Shown here piece by piece: positions 1-12,009 of a stretch of DNA of 64,000 nucleotides. The stretch's first letter is position 1; every line of letters starts with the position of its first letter. Origin of the DNA: Lumbricus terrestris. Lineage: Eukaryota > Annelida > Clitellata > Crassiclitellata > Lumbricidae. The position numbers and the translations under genes are program-made. The DNA lies in the NCBI GenBank assembly GCA_949752735.1, contig OX457052.1, positions 37,748,368 through 37,812,367 of the forward strand, in the 5' to 3' direction. The notes beneath the pieces are model-generated. The model searched no databases. It was not told the origin of the DNA and saw nothing but the letters and a program-made list of their open reading frames with translations.

Positions 1-908
1 TATTGACAGTAGACAGAATGATGTCATGGATGGTCTATTGTCCATGGACCAAGTTGCGTCGATGGATCATTAAGATAACACGTGAGCAGTCCATCATTGG
101 CAGATTAATAGTAATCGCGGGTAACTAGTAGCACAGTATCAATAACAAACAGTACGCCGACTCCCGGTCTCTGTTGCAGTCAGAATGTGTCACTGATTTT
201 ACAGTAGTCTGCCATTTAGAGAGTGAGGAATTTTTGACGTCACAATGCATTTATTGCCTAGCAATGTTGTAAAGCTTAATTGTACCGCATTACCTTATGT
301 GTGAAGCCTCACCGTCAAAATGACGCGGACCAGAATAACTCCTCAACAGACAGGAACGCGAGTCGACGCACTGTTTGTTATTTATACTGTGCTAGTAAGG
401 TTATAACCCTGTCAAAAAACTCTACTGCAGGCTTGGCTTATTAACTTTGGAGACTTCAGTTAGGCCTAATCCTCATGTACTGTGAAAACTGAAAAACTTC
501 GCAACTTGTATTACTGATTTTCAATTGCAATGCTGGGGTTGGTTGGACATTGAAAACGTTTTTTTTATAGAAACGATTGCTTTAGTATTTAATTTACTTG
601 AAAACGCTTTCTACGTAGGCTATTTAAGTTGAAACGTACTGCAGGTCCTGTGGTGTGCGGAAATCATAAAAGAGTTTCTGACGAACAGTAAGCTTCATAC
701 AGCATACATGAATGTAATGGAAATCATAAAAGAGGCTATGATGGCCTACTTACATGACTGTAATGGCAACGGAGTTATACGACACCATTGAAATATTATC
801 GATGATTGAATTCATTGTGAAAACGTGTTAAACATTGTAAGATTAGAACGGTGGTCCTTGCAGATGTCATTCGACATCGCATATAGCCTAATCATATCAC
901 CGTGTTAA
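1..908. other. Non-coding stretch, no gene seen
   Basis: No exon-like open frame with splice signals was found on either strand. The DNA is AT-rich and unique-looking, with a short direct repeat of about 14 bp (gaaatcataaaagag) at about 660 and 720. Confidence 0.5.
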
Positions 909-1557
909 CCCTTCGGAGGTGAGGTGACGAATTGTAACGCTAGAGGTGAGGTGGGGTATAACATACCCCAATAGGCCTACACATTTTCATTTGCAAATCG
1001 CGATATCAAATGGAAAAAATTAATCTGAGTTAAACTATTCTTCTGTGATCAATTATCAACTAAACACTAGTAAACAGGCGATTATCACGAACAAATATCT
1101 GTTTTCAATCCTTATAAAATGGCCAGTAGGTGAACCCATCCCCATCCAATGTGTTACTTAGCCCGTGCAAGTTTGAGTCCTCGTGCGCAACATTATCAAA
1201 TGCACGAATAACCATATTTGTTTTCTGCACATTAAAGGTTTTAGTCATTATTGTCTTCAGCCTTCTCAATGCTATTATATATCAACACAGTGTTGGCGTG
1301 TTCAAGGCACACTGGCATGCTAAACGAATGGCTCATAAAATCAACATGATTTGTGTACGAAAAAGTGCAATTTCCTTTACATATGCAACAAAATAGAAAA
1401 AAGTGTTCGTTAAAAATATCTTTAATTGTGGTAAAATGTCCGTAATTTATTTTCACAAAGGTTGAAAAAATAATCCGAGCTGGCTCCACGTTTTCCGCTA
1501 AAAAGTTAAAAGTAGAATACCTCTGGGGTGTGTCATACCCACCTCACCTCCAACGGG
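909..1557. mobile_element. piggyBac-like non-autonomous element
   Basis: The element is flanked by TTAA on both sides (905-908 and 1558-1561). It begins CCC and ends GGG. Its inverted termini match over about 20 bp: left starts CCCTTCGGAGGTGAGGTG, and the right end read in reverse starts CCCGTTGGAGGTGAGGTG. TTAA targets with CCC/GGG ends are the hallmark of the piggyBac superfamily. The interior has no transposase; the short open frames inside match no protein I recognise. Confidence 0.7.
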
Positions 1558-1561
1558 TTAA

Positions 1562-2218
1562 GTAAGCTTATAATAGGCGTAGATTCACAGAGTGGTGGAT
1601 TTCTAATAATAGGGCCTAATTTAACAAATCTGATCTTATCGCACCCGTTGCAATCTGATCTGATCTAATTTAGACTTAGTTTGCTATGTTAAACAATTCT
1701 TGTGTAATTATAATTATTTAGCCTTATCTGACGTGGCCAGATTGAATCACGTTCTAACTGAAGAATATCTTGGCGGAAGACGTTTTATCCGACCAATAAC
1801 TTGTGCGTCAAAGACTTTCTTTATAACTGACTGCAATTACTATTTGGAATAATAACTTATTGTATACTGCAGAACGTCCTAAGCGAATCATAATAGAGTT
1901 ATCCACCCACCGCTTAGAATTAAGTAGGTAAAAGGTAGTGTCTTAGTAGATTTTTTATTGTGCCAGCTGCAAAAATGCACTTTGGTTTGCATGCATAAAA
2001 ACACGACACGTAAAAACAACTAAAAGACAAATTTTGCAGCCATCAACGGCGCCCATCCCGTATTATAGCTCAAGCCTTTGATGATAATGTCACAACGACA
2101 GAGTCATCCTAAGGCTAGGCAAAACGCCGTTCAAGAAGCACATGTCACCAGCGTCGAACTCCTACGAGTAGGCTACATGAAGAGTCCAGCCTACAGTTTC
2201 TCGTCCGATATTAATAGT
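1562..2218. other. Non-coding stretch, no gene seen
   Basis: AT-rich sequence without recognisable coding or repeat structure. The open frame at 2078-2281 runs into the adjacent MITE and is not gene-like. Confidence 0.45.
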
Positions 2219-2389
2219 CATGGGCGGAGTTTGGTTTCCGTTCTTGGAGGGGCTAAAGCCCTCTTCGAGGGAGGGGGCTAAACCCGGGAAAAGATACCAT
2301 TTACACGGTAAAAAACATGAAACTGGGTCTTCTTGAGGAAGGGGCTTAGCCCCTTAGCCCCTGATAGACTCCGCCCATGTTGATAGTCC
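2219..2389. mobile_element. hAT-type MITE, intact copy (171 bp)
   Basis: Inverted ends CATGGGCGGAGT and ACTCCGCCCATG frame a 171-bp element. The 8-bp flanks are ttaatagt on the left and ttgatagt on the right, a 7/8 target duplication. The interior contains GC-rich complementary blocks (ggggctaaagccc and ggggcttagcccc) that can fold back. A second copy lies at 3863-5113. The 8-bp duplication points to hAT mobilisation. Confidence 0.7.
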
Positions 2390-3862
2390 AGCATTTAAGT
2401 AGCCACATGCAGAGAAGCATCAATTGCGAAGAGCAGGAAACATTAGATGACTGATTTCTTTGCAGATAGTGCAATAATTTGCAGCCAATATTTTGTGGCC
2501 TCCACAGACCGCTCAAAATGCCCAATTTACAGCCGACACATAAATATAATTGAGTATTTTCATAATTATTCAGTTTAGGATGCTCGTTGTTGCGTGTGCC
2601 GTCATCTGCTTTGACACAAGCCCTTTAGATTTAGGCTACGTTACTGCGTGGCAATTAACTTGACAATCGTTTAATTGTTGTAACATGTTTCCACTACAAT
2701 ACTCACAGTGTCTAATGAAACTGAGAATCAACACAATCTGCATCAGCTTCATATCTGTGGGCTGCAGCTACATGCACAAAGGAAGCCTTGTCGGACTAAT
2801 AATGTTATCAAATCTAGAGTAGTCCTAATGGCGTTTCGAAGGACATTGAGATGAAGTCCAAGACCTCGAGTGAATATATCATTAAATATCGCATCCAATG
2901 AAGAAATCCGATAAAACCGAAGTAGCCTATTAAAATGTTCAAAGATTCCAAGATATCGAATGTGAATCGTGACCAGAACGACGTACAAGAATAGTTAACA
3001 GAATTAGTTTTTGAATTGGGCAGCGAATCACGATTTGAAGACAATTAGGACTGTCCAGTCACTTGGTTTGATATCAAGGGATACATTGAACATGTCCGAT
3101 TGTTTTATTGACCCCATATTCATTGAACGTAGCCTACTCTTTAATTCGCTGCGCTGTCGTCTTTGCATTGTGTTCTCGTGTTGCTCTATCCTAATATCCT
3201 GCTTTTTCTCTCGAGTTCGTTCGCACTGATAATGCTTCTGAAAGAGTCCTGAAGAAGGAAGTACTGTAGGCCTACTTTGTAAATATAAAAAGTCAGATAT
3301 AGCCATGGTGCAATACAATATTGTTAGCTATGAATCTCGTTGCAAATCGTTAGACCTTAGATGCTATAATTTCACCCAGAAGATAGGCCTAATAGTAGCC
3401 TATTATAGGCCTACGTAGTTTCATTTTAAAACAACTTCGTGGATCTAGAATGAAATGTAAATATAATTTAGGTCTTTCCCATGATTTTATTGTGCTCATA
3501 CTTTATGCGGCCGCCATTTTATGTATCCACTTAGTTTCATTTGTTCGCTTTGCATGAATATTAGGACTAGTACCTTTGACAAGTTACATGAGTATGTGAG
3601 CAATAATAAAACAGTAGGCCTACCTAAACATTGACGTCAAAGTTTAATGTCATGTAACGTCAACCAGCGCCATTTAGTCAATGATAAATCATAAAAGATA
3701 ACGCTAAGCAATAAATTGTAAGTAACCGACTTGCTCAATCGTCTTAAAACAGTCGCTTCAGAGGGTGGGGTCTCTTTGCGTCACATGAACCAATCAGACG
3801 ACGTTTCTTCCAAGTCAATCAAGGACCCTCAAAATTATAAAGAGCCTATTGTGCGATATATT
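2390..3862. other. Non-coding stretch, no gene seen
   Basis: No supported exon. Several copies of the TAGGCCTA palindrome lie here, for example at 3615-3622. Overlapping short open frames on both strands around 2750-3320 show no conserved domain. Confidence 0.45.
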
Positions 3863-3902
3863 CATGGGCGGATTTTGACTTCCGTTCTTGGAGGGGCTAA
3901 AG

Positions 3903-4993
3903 CAGTGCTGTCCAACCTTTTTGGTGCCACGGGCCGCAAAAGCAAGATTTTTGAAGCCAAGGGCCACAACACTAAAATCAAAATTTATCGATATATTAAC
4001 ATTGAAACGAGTGTTGAAATTTAATATGGAATGATTGTAACCTATCTATCAATCTATACCATATAGCTATCTGTTATGAAATTTATATACCGCAGGTTCA
4101 AGATAACTATTCAGAGATGCTCCCGACCCAGAAATGGCCAAAGAGGAAAGTCTTGAGCAGTTTGTCGAAAGAGTTCGACGAGGCCACAGGAATAATAGGC
4201 CTACTAATGAATAATAGCATGTAGACTACACAAACCACGATTGTCATACTTCACAATAGTTGAGCACCAAAATGTGTAAGGTAAAGGTGCGTTTATCTAT
4301 GCCTCGCACTCAGTTGTATCGCCCAGCACATTTTGGCCATCTCAGTTCTTCAGTATACGTCGACCAATCAATTTTCTGGCTGAGATCCACTTCATGATTA
4401 GAACGAATTTCCATCCTCCTCTGACTTTCATAAAAACAATCGTCGAAACCAGAGTCTCTGTCTAAAGAGCTAGCACAATAGTCCTCGGACCAGACAGAGT
4501 CCAGACATCGACGTTCGTCATCCCTGGTCCCTGGGTCTGATCGATGAGTTCTTTTTAATCCTTAAGAACTAGAATTAGACTATCTCTCGAATGGAATGGT
4601 CGCAGTCACTTGCAGACGTGTTGGAACTCTGTACAGATCTCAGGAACTGACTAGAAGTGAACGGTTTGGGGCGGTTTGCGAAGTGAGTTTAGCTGAGTAC
4701 AGTAATGAGAGTTGTTAAACCAGAAGTCGTGGGTCAGTCTCCAGATACTGGAACCTAACCCTAAGAAGAAAAAGAATGGAGCAATTTTAGTTTTCGGATT
4801 GGCCTTCCTGATAGCATTCCAAATCGGGAACTGTCACAAAGTCAATAAAATAATAAAAGCTCAAGTTGACCAGTGACTTTACCCTTTGCTTCATTTACAA
4901 AATTAAGTGCACAAATTTAGCGAGCCCGGCGGGCCACTTGAAATCACCTCGCGGGCCGCATGCGGCCCGCGGGCCGCACGTTGGACAGCACTG
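3903..4993. mobile_element. Non-autonomous hAT transposon (1.09 kb) nested in a MITE
   Basis: The left end CAGTGCTGTCCAACCT is mirrored at the right by ACGTTGGACAGCACTG. It is flanked by a perfect 8-bp target duplication, GGCTAAAG, at 3895-3902 and 4994-5001. These are textbook hAT features. No transposase frame is present. The right subterminal region holds repeated gcgggccgc blocks. A minus-oriented L2-type LINE tail relic lies inside (about 4079-4175). Confidence 0.88.
4079..4175 (-). repeat. L2-type LINE/SINE 3' tail relic
   Basis: Read on the minus strand it matches the tail shared by the LINE and SINE copies in this window: a gtcgggagc core, then a cttgaa segment, then the tatataaat end. 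It is diverged and lies within the hAT element. Confidence 0.5.
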
Positions 4994-5119
4994 GGCTAAA
5001 GCCTTCTTGGGGGGATCTATGCCCGGGAAGAGATACCATTTACACGATTAAAAAAGGAATCTGGGTCTTCATGAGGGAGCTTAACCCCCTAGCCCTGATA
5101 AACTCCGCTCATGGGTATA

Positions 5120-6110
5120 TTATATGAATTGTTGCAGACTTTATAAGTTTAGGATGGCGGTCGCTTCCTTCGGCGAATAATTATAGGCTACATAGAGATG
5201 TCGTCTAATTGTTTTTGACGACAAGAACAATGGCCATTGTTTGACTGGTGACAATTGAAGCTAAACGAATACACATTTGCCGACTGAAATTGGAATAAAA
5301 TACTTCGTCATACACCCAAATCTCTGATGATCGCAGACACTAGAGACCTGAGCAGCCTGAGCCTGTGAAACTCCTATTCACGTAGCCTAAACTATGAGTG
5401 ATTGTGAAAAACCACATTTCCAAACACCAACTTCAGAGATAAAGAAGCTAATTTGTGTGCGCTAGAATAGCTCTATAATAATTGAGAATCGCAACGACAC
5501 TTTCAACACTTTAACGTGGACCCATGATGGTGGTTTCAAAACGAATGCGACAGAAATGCAGCAAGTCGTAAAGTGGTTTGCAATGTTAAGAAGGAAACGA
5601 TCTGACATTATAGTTCATACAATTTAACCCAACGATGGCAGTTGACTAATTATGAACCAGATGTCTTTACAAAATATTTAGCCAGAATCTACTTTGACGG
5701 AGACGGCCAGTTGTGTATAACGCCGCATTGTGACCACGCTCAGAATACGACTGTGATTAGACATCATTATGATTAGAGACCAAAGTTTGTTATCTGCACT
5801 GGTAGACAATAAAGCACCCATCCAGTTCTCCACGAACTGCAGCTTACTGGGGCGTCCTATTATACGGACAAGTTCATTAGTTTGTGTTCACACATAGAAT
5901 CTCTTTCCACGATTTCAAACTAAGTTGAGTGTATCAACAACTGCCGACTCCGACATAAAATTATTGTTGTTGAATCTAAAAATAAGAGCTGTCTGTAACG
6001 AGATAGAATCGAGACAAGTCACAGATTTCAATCATAAACGTCTTGATCGAAATTCAAGGGCAACGTTAACGAATCGTAACTACATCTGAAGACTCAACTC
6101 TCTACGGAAA
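5120..6110 (+). promoter_or_regulatory. Conserved upstream block of gene 1
   Basis: This 1-kb segment aligns with the regions upstream of genes 2 (12010-13219) and 3 (28240-29231) and with two orphan copies. Shared blocks include gccattgtttgactgg (about 5231), gctaaacgaatacaca (about 5262), gatcgcagacactag (about 5328), an accagatgt block, aagttgagtg (about 5921), and a leader gactcaactctctacgg just before the ATG. No certain TATA box was assigned. Conservation could reflect recent duplication rather than function. Confidence 0.6.
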
Positions 6111-6174
6111 ATGTTTCAAGGCTTTTGCACTATGATTTTCTTCATAGTCATCGGATTTTTAAATCTAACCGCCG
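6111..6174 (+). CDS. Gene 1 exon 1, signal peptide
   Basis: The ATG follows the conserved leader gactcaactctctacggaaa. It encodes 21 residues starting MFQGFCTM, then a hydrophobic core (IFFIVIGFLNLT), and one base of a split Gly codon. The 64-nt length equals exon 1 of genes 2 and 3. Donor g|gtaagt. Confidence 0.75.
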
Positions 6175-6393
6175 GTAAGTAGAAATCCTTCATTAGATAG
6201 TCCTACACAAAGACTGCTAGAACATAATAATAGTGTTGATAGAAAATTAATTTGTCTTTGATTTCAGGAACCTAATTTAGGCCACACATGCAATGTCACG
6301 GGCAACAAATAGCCTATACGTGATACGAGTCGCCTAGATAAAATCGCTTCAATAAGCAGCAAACGAATTAATTATTATATATTATTACATGGG

Positions 6394-7392
6394 CTATATA
6401 TAAATAAAGAGAAGATTCTGTCTGTCTGTTTGACCGGGATGCATTTCCACAGTTCTTGAGATTTTCACTCCAAACCTTCACTACTGTGTAGGTCTTGGCA
6501 TGAGACACCCCAGCGAGGGGTTGGCGATTCTCTACCACCACGGGGCCAGGGTGGGGGCGAAACTTCACTTTTTTTCACTTTTTTTCGTCAATTCCTCTGA
6601 AACTTTGTACCTAGACAGAGGGCCATCAGAGCCACCCGGTGGAGTGGTTGGCGAATCTCTACCACCATGGAGGGGGCGGGGCACGGTGGAGTTTGCGAAA
6701 ACCCTAATTTTCGCCATAGATTTCAATTCCCTTGCCATAGTTTCACAGTTAGACAGATTTTTACGTGGGCCACCTCGCCTCTACTCAACCCACACCTCGA
6801 CCCGCAGGAGTGTTGTGTGGTGGGTGGTTGGTAGGGTGGGATGGGGGTGGGTGGGGGTGTGGATGGTGGTGGAAGGAATTTTCAGTATATACAAATTTCA
6901 CGGGTGGCGTACCTGTGGAGGTCGGAGAGTAGTGTGGTGTGGTGGGGTCGGAGGTAGCGGGTGGGGTGAGTGGTTTGGTGGTTGGGGTGGGGCGGAGAGG
7001 GGAGGGGTGGGTGGGGTGTGGGACAGTGGTATGGGGTGGGGGTGGCGGGATTGGGTATGGTGGGTGGGGGTGTGGGGGTGGGCGGAGTGGGTGGGAAGGG
7101 GGTGGGTGTGGGAGTGTGGGAAGTGGGGTGGGGAGGTTGATGGGTGGGTGGACAGTGGGGGTGGGGTGGGGTTGGCGGAGGGGTTGGGAGGGGTGTGGGT
7201 ATGGGGGATTTGGGGTGAGGAGTGGGAGGAATTTTTTCCGAAAACCCAAATTTCACTGTTGGCGTACCGGTGGAGGTCGGAATGTGGTGGGGTGTTGTGG
7301 GGTGGGGTGGGATGGGGTGGAGTGTGCTGTGGTTGTGGCCGGGAGCGGGTCGTATCCTAAATTTCCCGGGCAACGCCGGGTACCCCAGCTAG
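6394..7392 (+). mobile_element. Helitron-like non-autonomous element with G-rich core, copy 1
   Basis: It lies in intron 1 of gene 1. The 5' end (ctatatataaataaagagaag, followed by ctgtctgtctg) resembles Helitron starts. The 3' end has a hairpin CCCGG-GCAACG-CCGGG (7365-7380) followed by a terminus ending CTAG and a flanking T, the Helitron layout. No Rep/helicase frame is present. The interior 6810-7340 is strongly strand-asymmetric GGTGGG-type DNA, so the long open frames on both strands here are compositional artefacts. The 5' boundary is uncertain because no TC start is clear. Confidence 0.55.
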
Positions 7393-7598
7393 TTATATAT
7401 AATTATGTCTACAATCTCCGCCAAAATATGTACATATGTAGGCTACTGTAGTCTATAATGTGCCTTGAATCGGAGAGATTCCATCATCCACAAACCATGA
7501 CTTAAAATTACTTAATGCATTTATTTGGTTTGCTATAGGCGGTGGAGAGTCATTGAGTTCTGCAAATTGTCAATAAACAACGAACTCTTGCTTTGCAG

Positions 7599-7916
7599 GA
7601 ACGATCGACGATTTTACTCGTGAAAGAGCAGCGACATCAAGGACCAATGACATAGAAACCGCTTCAAACGCTGCATCTACATTCACTATCTCAGAAACTG
7701 AATTATCTACAAAAATGCAGATTTTACAACACGCCACAAGTGAGTCACCGGCAGGGTATCTCATTTGCACCTCAGTGGACTTCGTAACTACATCTTACAC
7801 GACACCAATCTCTTACAGACAATCCCAGGCAGCGAATGAAGTCGCAGAGGAATCCACTGCCTTCATGACAACAAATGGCGCAATGAAATCAACCATCGAC
7901 TCAAAACCGCCAAACG
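7599..7916 (+). CDS. Gene 1 exon 2 (Ser/Thr-rich), alternative acceptor
   Basis: From the downstream acceptor at 7597-7598 to donor g|gtagaa. It encodes a polar Ser/Thr-rich segment with the family motif ICTSVDF and a single Cys, then a NEVAEES...MTT block. Length 318 nt, a multiple of three, so phase 1 is kept at both ends. The acceptor choice is inferred from the stop at 7574-7576. Confidence 0.55.
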
Positions 7917-9151
7917 GTAGAATAAAAAATAAGTTATAATTGACCAATATGGAATTACAGTAAAACGAAGGGTTTGTATAATGTTGTTGGAGTCATATTC
8001 TATTATAATTGGTAATACTTCTATCGCTGAGTTTAATCTTCTGTGGTGGATAGCTCCGCGAGCAATTTAGCTGGATTAAAATAGATCCACACACCTGTTC
8101 TGTTTAGATTCATGGTCATTGCCTCTAATATGCTCTATGCAATGGCTACGAATGAATGAAAGTGCACAAGACGGCTAATCAATCGAAATTATCTTAATAA
8201 TATTTGCGTTTCCGTAGGAACTTGCAGGTTATGAGCAGGGTCTACTAGTTGTTGATTGCCAATATTATTTGGTTCTGTTTAAAACTGCGTAGGACAGTTT
8301 TAATAATATCTTGCTGATGCACTATAGATCTGACGCATCGCAGGTTTTTCCTCGCCGTAAGATATGAAAATTAATGTGCCCATTCCCACAAGAATTTCTT
8401 TCAATTTCGGCATTGTAATTTCAGCATTTTCAGCTGTCATCTTACTAAAATTGCTCTACTCTTTCAGTTGAGGATTTGCTGAAAAAGTGGAGCCAAGTAC
8501 GACAATTTCTTTATTTCTCAAGTAGGCCACATCAACTTGGTTCTAATGGTGATGGACTATTTTAATAGATAAAGAATAATTGCATTCGAGAGTAAACTTG
8601 TGCCTATTATAATTGGCCCATAGCTGCTTATAGCCTACCTTGTTGCACTAAATATGACGGTCTTAAATTGCTGAAATTGTTACAAATGGTACACGTACAC
8701 AACAAGCAAGAACTTACAAGCTGCCAAAATTTATTAGAGCCATGTACAGTATTAAGCGTCTCAGATCAGTGTGCAATGTACGAGTCGTTGCATAAATTTT
8801 ATAGATAGAATAGGCTACAATATTCAACAGAATAAAATACAACGAAGGCCCACGAAATAATGATGTCGTTTTACTGAGTGTTCAGGGAACAAAAACACTG
8901 TGAAAGTTGACAGTCTAAAATTTGAAAAATAATAATAAATAATGGACTCCTTTACAAAATTCTGAGGTTTCCTACAATTCTACTTATGACCAAAATGGCG
9001 ATGAAATAATCCTTAGCCTACTCAGGTCATTGGCTGCTGAGAATTCAGGCCAGTGCCAAGGATTTCAATAAGACACACTATTACAGTTGTCTGGCATGCC
9101 TTTAGTTCTTAAAACAGTTTGTCTTCATGCTTAATGCTTTTTCAACTGCAG
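7917..9151 (+). other. Gene 1 intron 2, conserved with gene 2 and the inverted copy
   Basis: Non-coding. Blocks around 8130-8350 recur in gene 2 intron 2 (about 19560-19740) and, inverted, in the pseudogene at 16985-17847. The stretch 8960-9090 recurs at 21105-21240. This shows the introns were duplicated with the genes. Confidence 0.6.
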
Positions 9152-10236
9152 AAAACGGAGTCAATTTGGTTTGGAAGTTCGACCAGTCTGACTTTTGCCA
9201 TGCTCGTGATGTGGTCATCGGTAAAAATCTTATCTACGTACTGTGTACTGTCTCTGAAGAAAATCGAAACAGCTTGACGCTTTTATTCGCTCACGAGAAT
9301 TCAATACCGTATGACCTTCTAATGATAACTATTGTAGAGGAGATTAGGAGACCAGAAAACATGGTCTTAATTGAGGGCACGAACCTTTTATACGTGTATG
9401 ACGAGCATTGCAAATGCATCTGGAAGATAGACACGGTTAAGAATAGAGTTGACACATGGTTGTCAGTAACCGGCGATTGGTCAACTTTATCTGTTGCCAA
9501 CGACAATCATCTACTGGTGTTGAATAAGCTTAATGACCTGCTGTATCTCGAGATTTATGATCAAGACGCGACACGCATTAGAAGAATTTCACTTCCCAGA
9601 GACTTCAGCCCTCCGGTCGATGCAATTTAGAAACCTAATGGAGAATTCGTCGTCATTCACGCATCGGCAGAGACCCGTGGCAAGTGTATAAGTGTCCTAA
9701 GCACAGACGGGGAAATTATAAGTCAATTTAACCTCAAAGATATTCCTGGCTTTATTGATGCGCAAGTGTCTTACGTCACTGACAGCTCTGGCATTTTTGC
9801 GACTTACGTCAGAAACAAATTTGGCGTTATTGCGGCTGACGTGTTCAGTGGGAACGTATATGTATTTGACCACGTGAACAATGGGAAATTCGAATGGAAC
9901 TTAACCGATCTCAGTGTCGACATCAGCGACGACTCACAACCGATCACTAGTCAGATAATAAATTTTCGAAACACCGGCGGTCGTATTATCCAGCAGTGTA
10001 AAAGAATGGTACATAGCCCGTTTGTACCATTGTTTCTGGACGAGGAAAACGATGACATTTTTCTTCAAGAGTTTTTCTTGAATGACATAATATATTTTCT
10101 GTCTGGTGCTAAATCCTTTAGATCGAGTCAAATGGGTCCAGGTTTTATATTGTACTACGACACAAAAACTAAGCAGATCTTTAAGGAACTTTACGGAGTT
10201 GTGCATATTTGGACATTTTACCAGAACCCAACTTAA
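9152..10236 (+). CDS. Gene 1 exon 3 with in-frame TAG at 9628-9630
   Basis: The acceptor is aactgcag|AA. It encodes the beta-propeller-like domain. The frame is open on both sides of the TAG and aligns through to the family C-terminus VHIWTF, so the only clear lesion in this exon is the single C-to-T type change. Confidence 0.7.
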
Positions 10237-11257
10237 TATTCACGGATGACTGCATTTGCCAATTTCTTAGACTCCGCGTAATGAGGACACATTTGTTATT
10301 TAATAGCCGTCATTCCGTTGTATCGGTCAGGAGAGCATACCGATAGTCTAACTGGATCAACATAATAATCGGAGATACGATGACCTCATTTTTCTTGAGC
10401 ATTGCATCAATAACGTTTTATGCATGCAGATTTTAAGCAAGCCAACAGACATTAAAAATTCTTTTCGAAAATAATCGTAAAACTAAGATGTCGCAGCCGT
10501 GCACCAAACTGGCGAATAGCCTACTTGTACTGTCGCGGGGACGACGGGCAGAGGCATTCATATCGAAGTTTTAAAATTCATTATGGGGTTCTTACCTAGG
10601 CCTGCTTTACTCTAAAGTTCACACCATTAAAATTATACGGTATACTTCATTCTCGTAGGTCATTCTAGCACACGGGGTTTTGATAGCGAGTGCTACGGTA
10701 TTAAATAGACCTATAGAATAAAATAATTTTCATATGTAGATCTATTAGGTCTCGCTAACAGTATGCTGATTTTTTTTATAAAAGTAGTTTGCTTTAATGT
10801 TTTTCTACTTTGCAAATAAATGACTTCTCTGTTACAGTAGTATGCATCCACTTGTAGTTAAGATCATAAGTTAAGAATTTTAAGTTAACAATTAAGAATC
10901 AATAATATTGTTAAGAATTTTCAAGTCCGTTTTTAAAATTTGAGTTGACCTCGCTTAATCCAGTTGATTCCTTTAGTCGAACGAGTTCTAAGGCTCATCA
11001 TTGAATTTCTATAATCTGTCATTAGTTCTTAGTTAGACTCTTTGGGAAGTAGAAAATTATAATATAATATCTATCCTACATGAGGGACGTTTATTGATTA
11101 TGTACCTCCCTTTATTGCCAGACTAGTCTCTCTTTATATCTAATGGTTTTGATGTCATTTATTTTGTTGCAATAAAAGAAGATTTGATTTGGATTTGTTC
11201 TGTGGGTCAGCCTTCGAATGAAAGCAGAGATCAAAGTCGGGTTACAAAAGTTACACT
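10237..11257 (+). other. Gene 1 3' UTR and flank
   Basis: Non-coding. The segment 10800-11240 aligns with the region 3' of gene 2 (about 22780-23200), including the block around the AATAAA signal. The 3' UTR was therefore duplicated with the gene. Confidence 0.55.
11171..11176 (+). terminator. Probable poly(A) signal of gene 1
   Basis: AATAAA in the context gttgcaataaaagaagatttg. The same context is found 3' of gene 2 at 23099-23104. It lies about 935 nt after the gene 1 terminal stop. Confidence 0.5.
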
Positions 11258-11821
<564 letters not shown>

Positions 11822-12009
11822 GTTCTCTGCCTGGAGGCAGGTTCATTGGCTTTACATCTCTGGGGATAAGATGAGTAAGGTGGTCTCCGATTGCCTTCCT
11901 CGCAGACAATTGCGGGTGATCAACTTGTCCACAGTTGCTTGAGGTAGATTCGAACCTATCACCCATCGGTCATGAGTCGCAGAACTTGCCGATACATCAA
12001 ACACCGGTA

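Larger units (their letters stand above)
3863..5113. mobile_element. hAT-type MITE, second copy, interrupted by a hAT element
   Basis: Same family as 2219-2389: left end CATGGGCGGATT, right end AACTCCGCTCATG. The 8-bp flanks are gatatatt and ggtatatt (7/8 match). Removing 3903-4993 plus one copy of the 8-bp duplication gives a MITE of the same size and order as the first copy. Confidence 0.7.
6111..10236 (+). pseudogene. Array gene 1: secreted beta-propeller-like protein, disrupted
   Basis: Three exons as in genes 2 and 3: 6111-6174 (signal peptide, donor gtaagt), exon 2 ending at 7916 (donor gtagaa) and 9152-10236. All junctions are phase 1. Exon 3 encodes the family domain, with IWKIDTVKNRVD and the WNLTDL sequon. 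Two lesions are seen. First, the acceptor used by the paralogues (AG at 7537-7538) leads into an in-frame TAA at 7574-7576; a downstream acceptor (AG at 7597-7598, tttgcag) keeps phase and avoids it. Second, exon 3 has TAG at 9628-9630 where gene 2 has CAG, after which the frame stays open to TAA at 10234-10236. If spliced with the downstream acceptor the product would be about 286 residues, lacking the second half of the domain. It is a young pseudogene or a truncated-product gene; RNA would decide. Confidence 0.72.

Noticed and set aside
6500..7451. Gly/Trp-rich and Pro/His-rich open frames on both strands
   Set aside because: They arise from the G-rich core of a Helitron-like element; overlapping frames on both strands with no domain show a composition effect.
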